Assembly: GCA_003153475.1 (NCBI GenBank)
Contig: PLYT01000016.1
Coordinates: 84,874 to 117,821, forward strand
From: Betaproteobacteria bacterium
GTDB lineage: Bacteria; Pseudomonadota; Gammaproteobacteria; Burkholderiales; Casimicrobiaceae
DNA length: 32,948 nt
Direction of reading: 5' to 3'
Shown: in pieces, positions 16,041-23,405 of the stretch
Layout of the letters: every line of letters begins with the position of its first letter
Numbering within the stretch: the stretch's first letter is position 1
Position numbers and translations under genes: made by a program
The notes under the pieces: model-generated
The model's database searches: none
Told to the model about the DNA's origin: nothing
The model's input: only the letters and a program-made list of their open reading frames with translations

Positions 16041-16433
16041 ATGAGCCATTACCACTGCGTCGTCTGGATCGACCACCGCGAAGCGCATGTTATCGAGTTC
16101 AACCCGAACGACGCGGAGGCGAGTGTCATCCATCCGAAGTCGAAGCACGAGCATCTGCATCGCAAGCATGGCGCCGTGGGTTCCGGCAACGTCCCGGAAA
16201 ATCATGCGTACTATCAAGCCGTTTCGGACGCAATCAAGGATGCCGGCGAGATCCTGCTTGTCGGCCCGTCCACCGCAAAGCTCGAATTATTCAAGCACCT
16301 GCAGACGCACGCGCCGGCCATCGCAGCACGCGTCGTAAGCGTCGAAACGGTCGATCATCCCACAAGCGATGAGCTAATAAGGTTTGCGCGCCACCACTTC
16401 ATCGCCGATGATCGGATGCGCTCGCAAACCTGA
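16041..16433 (+). CDS. Small 'translational machinery'-type protein (eRF1/host-attachment-like)
   Basis: From ATG 16041 it encodes 130 residues: MSHYHCVVWIDHREAHVIEF, a His-rich stretch KSKHEHLHRKHGAVGSGN, then GEILLVGPSTAKLELFKHLQ and ARVVSVETVDHPTSDELIRFARHHF. This matches a short proteobacterial family named 'translational machinery protein', distantly like the third domain of archaeal/eukaryotic eRF1-type proteins and bacterial host-attachment proteins. The GPSTAKLELFKHL segment is the conserved core. A biochemical role is not established, and ribosome association is only implied by the family name. The open frame extends upstream to 15651, but that part is antisense to the dehydrogenase. 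There is no clear Shine-Dalgarno; a TATACT hexamer lies 33 bases before the ATG. Confidence 0.7.
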   Translation: MSHYHCVVWIDHREAHVIEFNPNDAEASVIHPKSKHEHLHRKHGAVGSGNVPENHAYYQAVSDAIKDAGEILLVGPSTAKLELFKHLQTHAPAIAARVVSVETVDHPTSDELIRFARHHFIADDRMRSQT

Positions 16434-16536
16434 CGGCGGGTAGCGGCATCGCGGCCGTCATCCGTATAATCGCCGGGTTCGACAGGCCTCGATAGTTACA
16501 AAAGCTGTGTAGAGCGAAAAATCTCGGAGGATTACG

Positions 16537-17514
16537 ATGCGCACGATTTCGCGGCTCGGCCGCCTCGCCTTGCTGACACTCTTTGGGGCCGTGCTGCCGG
16601 CGCTCGCATCGGCTCAACAGTATCCGGATCATCCAATCAGGCTGATCGTGCCGGTCCCGCCGGGTGGCGGCGTCGATATTCTGAGCCGCGCCATCGGCCA
16701 GAAGATGTCGATCAGCATGGGCGTGCCCGTCATCGTCGAAAACCGCGCCGGCGCGAGCGCGGCGATCGGCACCGAGGCGCTGGCCAAATCGCCACCCGAC
16801 GGCTATACGATCATGATGGGTTATTCCGCGCACGCGACCAACCCGATCTTCAATCCCAACTTGCCCTATGACACGAAGAAGGATTTCGCCGCGATCGCCC
16901 ATGTCGGCTACATTCCTCTGATTCTGGTTGTGCCCGCCTCGTCCCCGGCGAATTCGGTGAAGGACCTGATCGCGCTTGCGAAGGCGAGACCGGGAGAATT
17001 GCAATTTGCCTCCGGAGGCGCCGGCGCGGGCGCACACCTGTCGGGCGAATTGCTCAAAGTCATGGCCGGCGTGGACGTCGTTCACGTGCCATACAAGGGC
17101 AATGCCCCGGCGCTCAACGATGTCCTCGGTGCTCACGTATCGATGATGTTCGATACGATCAACACGTCGCTGCCGCACGTCAAGGCCGGATCACTCAAGG
17201 CGCTTGCCGTGACCAGCAAGGAGCGCTCGTCACTGGCGCCCGAGGTCCCGACGATGATCGAAGCCGGCTTGCCCGGCTTCGAGATCAGCGCCTGGTATGT
17301 GATGTTCGCGCCGGCCAAAGTGCCGAAGGACATCATGCAAAGGCTCAACGCCGAAGTGAACAAGGCGATCAGGGATCCGCAGCTGCGCGCGAGCCTCGGA
17401 GCGCAAGGTGTCGAGCTCACCGGGGGCACTTCCGAGGAGGCGGATGCCTTCGTCAACAGCGAGATCGACCGTTGGGCCAGGATCATCAAGGCGACCGGGA
17501 TGAAGGGCAATTGA
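16537..17514 (+). CDS. Bug-family (TctC-like) solute-binding protein
   Basis: This 325-residue precursor has a signal peptide (LALLTLFGAVLPALASA, cleavage before QQYPDHP). Bug hallmarks are YPDHPIRLIVPVPPGGGVD, PVIVENRAGASAAIG, KSPPDGYTIMMGYS, VPYKGNAPAL and FAPAKVPKD. GGAGG (16526-16530) precedes ATG 16537 with good spacing. It is the first gene of a rightward run with an amidohydrolase, an SDR and a CoA ligase, so it probably binds the acid that this pathway consumes. TctA/TctB membrane subunits are not nearby. It is a distinct paralogue of the Bug protein at 4418, differing throughout the ligand-pocket segments. Confidence 0.93.
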   Translation: MRTISRLGRLALLTLFGAVLPALASAQQYPDHPIRLIVPVPPGGGVDILSRAIGQKMSISMGVPVIVENRAGASAAIGTEALAKSPPDGYTIMMGYSAHATNPIFNPNLPYDTKKDFAAIAHVGYIPLILVVPASSPANSVKDLIALAKARPGELQFASGGAGAGAHLSGELLKVMAGVDVVHVPYKGNAPALNDVLGAHVSMMFDTINTSLPHVKAGSLKALAVTSKERSSLAPEVPTMIEAGLPGFEISAWYVMFAPAKVPKDIMQRLNAEVNKAIRDPQLRASLGAQGVELTGGTSEEADAFVNSEIDRWARIIKATGMKGN

Positions 17515-17569
17515 GCGCAGGGACGTTGCGACGCCGGCGTCGGCCACCTTTCAGCAGCCCGGCCGCGAC

Positions 17570-18436
17570 ATGAAGCTTTTCGATTTCCACTCGCATTGGG
17601 GTACGCGCAAGGGCTATGTATTGCGCACCGAGGCCGAGCTCGCGCAACAGCGAACGACCTGGAATTCGGAACCGAAGTACGTCACCGAGAACGAGATGGC
17701 CGACTATCTGCGCAGCCAAGGGGTGCGCACGATACTCGATCTCGGATTCACCAAGAACATGAGCGTCGATGACGCACGCCCGTATCACGACTACGCGCTC
17801 GGCGTGCAGCGTGACCACCCGGATGCGATTTTCGGGCTCTGGCTGCAGATCGATCCACGCACCGGAAACGAAGGTGTCGCCGAGTTCCGGCGCTGCATCG
17901 ACGCGAGTCAGGGCTTCGTTGGCCTTTGCATCTCCGCACCGGGCATGGGCTACCCCGCCAGCGACCCCATCTACGACCCTTTCTACGCGGCGTCTCTCGA
18001 GGCTGATCGCCCCGTGCTGGTCCTCGTGGGATTCACCGGCACCGGCGCGGGACTGCCTGGCGGCAAGGGCGTGAAGCTCGACCTGTGCCACCCGCGATAT
18101 ATCGACGAGCTGGCGATCCGGTATCCCGACCTCAAGATCATCGCCGGCCGCAACCCGTGGCCGTGGCCGGAGGACATGCTCGCGGTCATGCTGCACAAGC
18201 CGAACGTGTGGATCGAATTTCACGGCTGGTCCCCCAAGTACCTTCCAGATTCCTGGAAGCGCGACATCGCGCGACGGCTCAAGAATCGCGTCCTGTTCGG
18301 CGCCGACTATCCGTTGTTCTCTTACGAGCGTCTGGTCGCCGATTGGCGCAGCCTCGATTACAGCGAAGACATCCTGCGCAAGCTCTTTGTCGAGAATGCA
18401 ATCGGGCTGTTCCCGCAGCTCGCACCGCAGCGATAG
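17570..18436 (+). CDS. Amidohydrolase-2 family protein lacking two canonical metal histidines
   Basis: The 288-residue TIM-barrel protein is of the amidohydrolase-2 (ACMSD/decarboxylase-hydrolase) group. It keeps the N-terminal HxH (FDFHSHWG, H7 and H9) and the late aspartate (LFGADYPLF, D246). In the usual family the fifth strand reads IHxG and the sixth reads AHxGxPW. Here these are VGFTG (G154 in place of His) and GRNPWPW (R194 in place of His). Metal binding must therefore differ, or the protein belongs to a subgroup with other chemistry. The segments around these sites are otherwise well preserved (CHPRYIDELAIRYPDLKII, LHKPNVWIEFHGW), which argues against simple decay. It follows the Bug gene by 55 bases and lies 4 bases before the SDR gene. 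Confidence 0.82.
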   Translation: MKLFDFHSHWGTRKGYVLRTEAELAQQRTTWNSEPKYVTENEMADYLRSQGVRTILDLGFTKNMSVDDARPYHDYALGVQRDHPDAIFGLWLQIDPRTGNEGVAEFRRCIDASQGFVGLCISAPGMGYPASDPIYDPFYAASLEADRPVLVLVGFTGTGAGLPGGKGVKLDLCHPRYIDELAIRYPDLKIIAGRNPWPWPEDMLAVMLHKPNVWIEFHGWSPKYLPDSWKRDIARRLKNRVLFGADYPLFSYERLVADWRSLDYSEDILRKLFVENAIGLFPQLAPQR

Positions 18437-18440
18437 CAAG

Positions 18441-19229
18441 ATGGATCTTGGACTGCGCGGCAAGGTGGCGATCGTCGGCGGGGCGAGCCAGGGCATCGGA
18501 TTCGCCATCGCGCGCCTGCTGGCCGCCGAGGGTGCGGATGTCGCCATGGTGGCGCGCAGGGCCGAGCCGCTGGCCCAAGCGGTGTCACGGGTCGTGGAAC
18601 AGAATGGCGGACGCGCGCTCGCCGTAGCAGCGGACATTCGCTCCGCAGCCGATTGCGAACGCATCGTCGCGACTGCACACGCACACTTCCGGCGCCTTGA
18701 CATCCTGGTCAACAACGACGGCGCGCCCCCGCTGGGCCTGCTCGCCGAGTTCGACGACGCGGCATGGCAGCGCGCCATCGAACAGAACCTGATGAGCGTC
18801 GTACGCCTGTCACGTCATGCGCTACCGCATCTGCGCGCTGCCGGCGGCGGGCGCATTGTCAACATCACCGCGCTGTCGGTGCTGCAGCCGATCGCAAAAT
18901 TCGGCCTGTCGGTCGCGACCTGGGCCGGTGTCGTCGGTTATGCCAAGACGCTGTCGCTCGAAGTCGCCGCCGACCGGATCACCGTCAATACCGTCTGCCC
19001 CGGCCGCATCGCCACCGGGCGACTGGAAAAGGTATTCGGTTCTGGCGCCGGTGCACCGGCGCTGGACGAAAATGCCCTGGCCGACATGACTGCGTCGATA
19101 CCGCTTGGTCGCTTCGGGACACCCGACGAGATCGCCGGACTGGTCGCCTTTCTGGCTTCACCCTGGGGCGCCTACATCACCGGCGCGACTTTCCATATCG
19201 ATGGCGGGCGCGGCGCAAGCCTGACTTGA
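18441..19229 (+). CDS. SDR-family oxidoreductase without the YxxxK motif
   Basis: From ATG 18441 it has 262 residues with the SDR Rossmann fold. The cofactor loop is GGASQGIG (residues 13-20), ADIRS follows for the adenine pocket, and NNDGAPP (91-97) replaces NNAG. The C-terminal part is typical (TVNTVCPGRIAT, PLGRFGTPDEIAGLVAFLAS). At the catalytic site, where SDRs have YxxxK before A-G-V, this protein has SVATW (S157 and W161). The classical Tyr and Lys are absent, and the expected Ser is Ala144. A FabG-like subgroup with LSNxxR at this place is known to me, so it may be a member. It may act on a substrate by another mechanism or be non-catalytic. Part of the operon. Confidence 0.85.
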   Translation: MDLGLRGKVAIVGGASQGIGFAIARLLAAEGADVAMVARRAEPLAQAVSRVVEQNGGRALAVAADIRSAADCERIVATAHAHFRRLDILVNNDGAPPLGLLAEFDDAAWQRAIEQNLMSVVRLSRHALPHLRAAGGGRIVNITALSVLQPIAKFGLSVATWAGVVGYAKTLSLEVAADRITVNTVCPGRIATGRLEKVFGSGAGAPALDENALADMTASIPLGRFGTPDEIAGLVAFLASPWGAYITGATFHIDGGRGASLT

Positions 19230-19234
19230 TCCGG

Positions 19235-20668
19235 ATGAATCACCAGCACGACAGCACCTGGTACTGGCGCTCGCTCGATTTCGAGGCACTGACGAGGGAT
19301 TTCCCTCCGCCTCCGGATTATTTCGACAAGGTCTTTCGCATTTCACGCGACGAACTACGCGATCGCCAACAGACGCGCTTCCTGGCGACCGTCAAGCGCG
19401 GGTGGGAGATCCCTTTTTTCCAACGGCATTGGGGAAGTGTCGGCCTGGAACCGGGCGATATCCGCACGCTGGACGACCTCGGCAAGCTGCCGCCTTATAC
19501 GGTGAAAGAATTGCGCGAGAGCATCGAGCGCAAGCCGCCGTTCGGCGACTTCATGGGAATCTCGCCGGCCGATGGCGTGCGCATGCCGCTGGTGCTGCAA
19601 ACAAGCGGGGGCACGACGGGCCTGCCCCGTCCGATGCTCTATGCCCCCCAGGATCGCGAGACGATGGCGATCCTCGGTGGCCGCCGGTTCGCGTTGCAAG
19701 GCATAAAGCCGGGCGACATGGTGATGGTCACCTACTCGCTTGGCCTGGGCAACGGCGCGATCGCGCCGCGCGAGGCCTTGTGGCGCTACACGGGCGCCAT
19801 TGCCGTCATGACCGGCAGCGGCGCCACGACGCCAACCCGGCGGCAGATCGAGATTGCCAAGGCCTGGGGCGTCAATGTCATCCTCGGCTTTCCTTCTTAT
19901 CTGCGGCATCTGGCCATCGTGGCGAAGGAAGAGCTCGGTATCGATCCGGCGAGCCTCGGCATCCGCTCGCTGGGATCGCATCTGGGACAGGAAGACCGCA
20001 GCCACCTCGAGGAACTGTGGAACGCGCCCTGTCACGACGCCTACGGTACGCACGAAAGCGGCATGATGGCGGCCGAGTGCGGCGAGCGCGCCGGCATGCA
20101 CATTCAGGAAGACGCGGTCATTCTGGAGATCGCCGATCCCGAGACCGGCGCAATCCTGCCTGAAGGCGAAAAAGGCAGCGTCTACATCACGACCTTGTAT
20201 CGGTGGGGCGCGCCGCAGATTCGATTCAACATCAACGATATCTCCCGCGTCATCCCCGAACCCTGCGCCTGCGGCGGCACACTGAAGCGCCTCGATCGCA
20301 TCTTCGGCCGCAACGACACAATGGTGAAGTTGCGCGGCGTCAACGTCTTTCCCGAAGCGATCGGCGGTGTCGTCGCATCGGAGCGGCGCAGTAACGGCGA
20401 GTATGTCTGTATCGTCGAACGGATGGGCGCAGAACAGCGTGAAGAGATGACGGTGCTGGTCGAGGCCGCGCAACACGCGGTCGATCGGGTGCAGCTGCAA
20501 AGTGATCTGGCACAGCGCTTCAAGGAGGTCGTCGGCGTGCGGCTCATCGTCCAGATCGTCGATCGCGGCAAGACCGATGAGTTCACGGGCACGTCCAGGA
20601 CATCGAAGATAAAGCGGCTGGTCGATCGACGCGGCAACCACCAGGGCGCGCTTCCGCCAAAAAGGTGA
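19235..20668 (+). CDS. Phenylacetate-CoA ligase-like (PaaK-type) AMP-forming acyl-CoA ligase
   Basis: The protein has 477 residues from ATG 19235, five bases after the SDR gene. It has the adenylate-forming motifs of the PaaK group: the phosphate-binding loop LQTSGGTTGLPRP (121-133), YGTHE (270-274), ITTLYRWGAPQIRF, ACGGTLKRLDRIFGRNDTMVKLRGVNVFPEAI, and the C-terminal TSKIKRL with the likely catalytic Lys. It should activate an aromatic acid with ATP and CoA in the cytoplasm. The open frame continues upstream to 18764 but overlaps the SDR gene, so the extension is ignored. Together with the binding protein, amidohydrolase and SDR it suggests uptake and CoA-dependent breakdown of an unidentified aromatic acid. 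A terminator follows at 20718. Confidence 0.87.
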   Translation: MNHQHDSTWYWRSLDFEALTRDFPPPPDYFDKVFRISRDELRDRQQTRFLATVKRGWEIPFFQRHWGSVGLEPGDIRTLDDLGKLPPYTVKELRESIERKPPFGDFMGISPADGVRMPLVLQTSGGTTGLPRPMLYAPQDRETMAILGGRRFALQGIKPGDMVMVTYSLGLGNGAIAPREALWRYTGAIAVMTGSGATTPTRRQIEIAKAWGVNVILGFPSYLRHLAIVAKEELGIDPASLGIRSLGSHLGQEDRSHLEELWNAPCHDAYGTHESGMMAAECGERAGMHIQEDAVILEIADPETGAILPEGEKGSVYITTLYRWGAPQIRFNINDISRVIPEPCACGGTLKRLDRIFGRNDTMVKLRGVNVFPEAIGGVVASERRSNGEYVCIVERMGAEQREEMTVLVEAAQHAVDRVQLQSDLAQRFKEVVGVRLIVQIVDRGKTDEFTGTSRTSKIKRLVDRRGNHQGALPPKR

Positions 20669-20717
20669 TCGATGGTGCCAAGCGCGCCATCCGGCAGTCG
20701 AACCCGGTTGTACTCTG

Positions 20718-20748
20718 AAAACGGGGTGCGGCGCCGTAGCCCGTTTTT
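20718..20748 (+). terminator. Rho-independent terminator after the CoA ligase gene
   Basis: A long hairpin begins with AAAACGGG (20718-20725) and ends with CCCGTTTT (20740-20747) plus one more T. Inner bases (TGCGGC against GCCGTA) also pair, apart from one wobble and one G-G mismatch. The U-rich tail and the place 49 bases after the stop at 20668 make this the clearest terminator in the window. It separates the CoA-ligase operon from the DUF2264 gene. The symmetric A-run means it could work on both strands. Confidence 0.75.
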
Positions 20749-20794
20749 GACGCGCGCTGCGAAGACGCCCAGCCACGCGGCACGGATGCAGTAA

Positions 20795-22666
20795 GTGGAA
20801 TTTCACTCTCCCTCCTATAATCCGATGACCGGCAACCCGTTCGCGACGCGAGCCGATGTCGCCCGCGCGATCAAGGATTTGTACCTTCCGCTGACGCCGT
20901 ACTATTCTGAGGGCGGTGCGAGGGTTCGTCTCGATATGGCGGGTACGACCTTCGATCGCAGCGCCGCTGATCTCGAAGGATTCGCACGACCGTTGTGGGG
21001 ATTGGTTCCATTGGCCGCGGGCGGCGGCGCGGATTTCGTCGATTGGGAGATTTTCCGACGGGGTCTGGCCAATGGCACGGACCCCGAGCACCCGGAGTTC
21101 TGGGGCCACGCCGCAAACCATGATCAGCGCCTGGTCGAGCTCGCCGCCGTAGGTTTTGCACTGGCGCTGATTCCGGATGTCCTCTGGCACCCCCAGCTGC
21201 CCGACGCTAGAAAAAATATCGCCCGCTATTTGCAGCAGGCCTACGCGAAATATTTCGGCGAAAACAATTGGCTGTTCTTTCGCTTGATGATCGGCCTGGG
21301 CCTGCGGGCGATCGGAGAGAAAATCGATCGCGCACTGACCGAGGAATCGCTGCGCAAACTCGACGGCCTCTACCTGGGCAGCGGATGGTATCGCGATGGC
21401 CCAGGCCGCCGGGCCGATCACTATATTCCGTTCGCCATGCATTTTTATGGCTTGCTCTATGGCCGCCTCGGCAATGACCTGGAACGGACAAAGATATTCC
21501 AGGATCGCGCCGGAGCATTTGCTCCCGACTTCATTCGCTGGTTTGCCGACGATGGGGCGGTGCTGCCCTATGGACGCAGCATGACCTACCGCTTTGCTTG
21601 TGGTGCGTTCTGGGCTGCGCTGGCTTTTGCCGATTTTCCTGCACTGCCCTGGGGACGGATCAAAGGCCTGGTGTTACGGCATCTGCGCTGGTGGTCGAAA
21701 CAACCGATTGCCCATCGTGACGGCGTGTTGTCGATTGGTTACGCTTATCCGAACTTGCACATGTGCGAACCGTACAACTCGGCCGGTTCCCCGTACTGGG
21801 CATTCAAGATTTTTGCCTTCATGGCGCTGCCCGAATCCCATGCCTTCTGGACAGCCAGGGAAGAAGCATTGCCGCCGGTCGCGGCTTCCGCGACGCAGAC
21901 AAACCCCGGCATGATCATTTTCAATCCGCCCGGCGATGCCATTGCCCTGGCCGGAGGACAGGAAGCCGACCGGCGTTGGCACCGGCTGGCTGCGGAGAAA
22001 TACTGCAAATTTGCCTATTCCTCACGCTACGGCTTCGGGGTCGAGACCGACTTTTGCCAGTTCGAGTATGGCAGTTTCGACAACATGCTGGCCTTCAGCG
22101 ATGACGGTCGACATTTCCGGGTGCGTGAAGGCAATCAGGAAGTCCGGATTGCCGAAAATCTTCTGTATGCCAAGTGGTATCCCTATAGCGACGTCGTCGT
22201 CGAAACGTGGTCGATGCCGGCGCCGCCATGGCACATCCGGATTCATCGCATCAACTCTCCCCGGCCGTACCGCATCATCGAGGGGGGGTTTGCGGTGCCA
22301 CGACCCGACGGTGGGCCCGGTGGCGTGACGGAGGAAGCCAACGGAGCCGGAAGCATCGTCACGGCAAGCGATTTCTCGGGCATTCGCGATCTCGGATCAA
22401 CGGTTGCGAGAACGGGCCGGGCTCTGGAAGCCCTGCCCAATTCCAACCTGATCAACGCCAAGACGACCGTCCCGCAGCTCCTTGGCAAGATCCTGTCGGG
22501 AGAAACCATTCTCGTGACGGCGATTCTCGCCTTGGCCAATCCCGAGGCCGCCCAGGCTGTGTGGAATTACGCGCCGCAAGTGCCCCGGCTCGATGATCTG
22601 GAAGAGATGATCCGAACCGAAGGCAGGGAAGTTTCCACGATGAAACTCAAACAATGCACGCGATGA
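20795..22666 (+). CDS. DUF2264 domain-containing protein
   Basis: The protein is 623 residues. It covers the DUF2264 domain from NPFATRADVARAIKDLYLPL through GTTFDRSAADLEGFARPLWGLVPLAAGGG, NWLFFRLMIGLGLRAIG, DGPGRRADHYIPFAMHFYGL, AVLPYGRSMTYRFA and a beta-rich C-terminal half. No signal peptide is seen. The helical N-terminal half is like the alpha/alpha-barrels of glycan-processing enzymes, so glycoside hydrolase or lyase chemistry is a guess only; I know of no firm function for the family. The start is GTG 20795; ATG 20825 (MTGNPF) is a good alternative, and neither has a strong Shine-Dalgarno. It follows the terminator, so it needs its own promoter. Confidence 0.85.
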   Translation: MEFHSPSYNPMTGNPFATRADVARAIKDLYLPLTPYYSEGGARVRLDMAGTTFDRSAADLEGFARPLWGLVPLAAGGGADFVDWEIFRRGLANGTDPEHPEFWGHAANHDQRLVELAAVGFALALIPDVLWHPQLPDARKNIARYLQQAYAKYFGENNWLFFRLMIGLGLRAIGEKIDRALTEESLRKLDGLYLGSGWYRDGPGRRADHYIPFAMHFYGLLYGRLGNDLERTKIFQDRAGAFAPDFIRWFADDGAVLPYGRSMTYRFACGAFWAALAFADFPALPWGRIKGLVLRHLRWWSKQPIAHRDGVLSIGYAYPNLHMCEPYNSAGSPYWAFKIFAFMALPESHAFWTAREEALPPVAASATQTNPGMIIFNPPGDAIALAGGQEADRRWHRLAAEKYCKFAYSSRYGFGVETDFCQFEYGSFDNMLAFSDDGRHFRVREGNQEVRIAENLLYAKWYPYSDVVVETWSMPAPPWHIRIHRINSPRPYRIIEGGFAVPRPDGGPGGVTEEANGAGSIVTASDFSGIRDLGSTVARTGRALEALPNSNLINAKTTVPQLLGKILSGETILVTAILALANPEAAQAVWNYAPQVPRLDDLEEMIRTEGREVSTMKLKQCTR

Positions 22667-22700
22667 ACGGCGGTGCGGCATCCGCGAATCCTAAGAACCA

Positions 22701-23144
22701 CTAATCGACCGAGCTCATCCCGTGGCGGATTGCGAATTTGACCAGCCCGACCAGGTCCTGGACCCGCAGCTTCTGCATCAGTCTCGCGCGATACGTCTCG
22801 ACGGTCCGGGGCGAGAAATTCAGCAGCTCCGCAACCTCCGTATTGGACTTGCCTTCGGTGATCAGCCGCATGATCGAGCGCTCGTTGAATGTCAGCGAGT
22901 CGATCGCATGGCGTTCGGCGATAAGTCTGCGGCTCTCGGGACCGGCTCGATCGGTTATGGCTTCGCCAGCAAGCGAACTTCCGGTCGCACCATTCTGATC
23001 GGTCGCCGGGAGCTCGTCGCCTGTCTGGCGCTCATGGTCATGGCCTGGAGCGCCCGCCGCCTTGAGCAACCCGCCAATACGTTGCGCCTCAGCCGCAAAA
23101 AAGGCCTGGTTCCTCCGCAGTGTATCCTCGGCTTGCTTGCGGTC
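22701..23144 (-). pseudogene. Fused remnants: PAS-kinase linker piece and LuxR-type HTH
   Basis: One minus-strand frame ends in a complete LuxR/NarL-type DNA-binding domain (22704-22895): [57 protein letters not shown], then TAG. No receiver domain precedes it. At the other end of the frame (23144 downwards) it reads [23 protein letters not shown]. This is the coiled linker that follows a PAS domain in sensor kinases (usual form ERKQAEEALRRSEAFLAEAQR). Between the two is about 60 residues I do not recognise. Beyond 23145 the frame is only the antisense of the ABC ATPase tail. There is no good start codon or Shine-Dalgarno. I read it as the deletion-joined remains of a two-component kinase and its regulator. 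Confidence 0.65.
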
Positions 23145-23147
23145 TTG

Positions 23148-23405
23148 GCGATCGCCCGGGCGCTCGTCAACCGCCCGCGGTTGATCCTCGCCGACGAGCC
23201 CACCGGCAATCTCGACACGGCAACCAGCCACGAGATCATGGGCCAGCTTGCACGGCTCAATGCCGAAGAAAAGATCACGATCGTGCTCGTCACCCACGAG
23301 CCGGACATCGCCAAGTACGCGCGCCGGCTGGTCCGCTTCGTCGATGGGCACATCACCCACGACGGCGGCGTGTCTGTCGACGCGATGGAGGGCGCGCTCT
23401 CGTGA
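23148..23405 (+). pseudogene. ABC transporter ATPase, C-terminal fragment (MacB/LolD type)
   Basis: Only the last 85 residues of a MacB/LolD-type ATPase remain: [27 protein letters not shown], then [25 protein letters not shown]. Walker B (LILADEPTG), the D-loop and the switch histidine (THE) are present. Walker A, the Q-loop and the LSGGQ signature are gone. Homology begins abruptly just after the place of the signature (QQRVAIARAL), and the preceding plus-strand bases belong to the minus-strand kinase linker remnant. The stop overlaps the permease start (GTGA), as in intact macAB-like operons, so the ancestor was a normal ATPase-permease pair. Confidence 0.8.

Noticed and set aside
20816-20821. 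Exact TATAAT hexamer before the DUF2264 ATG alternative
   Set aside because: It is only four bases before ATG 20825 and has no -35 at a proper distance, so it is more likely chance or coding sequence.
19355-21442. 695-codon open frame on the minus strand
   Set aside because: It is antisense to the CoA ligase and DUF2264 genes, crosses the terminator, and its translation is Arg/His/Asp-rich with no domain. It is a typical high-GC shadow frame.
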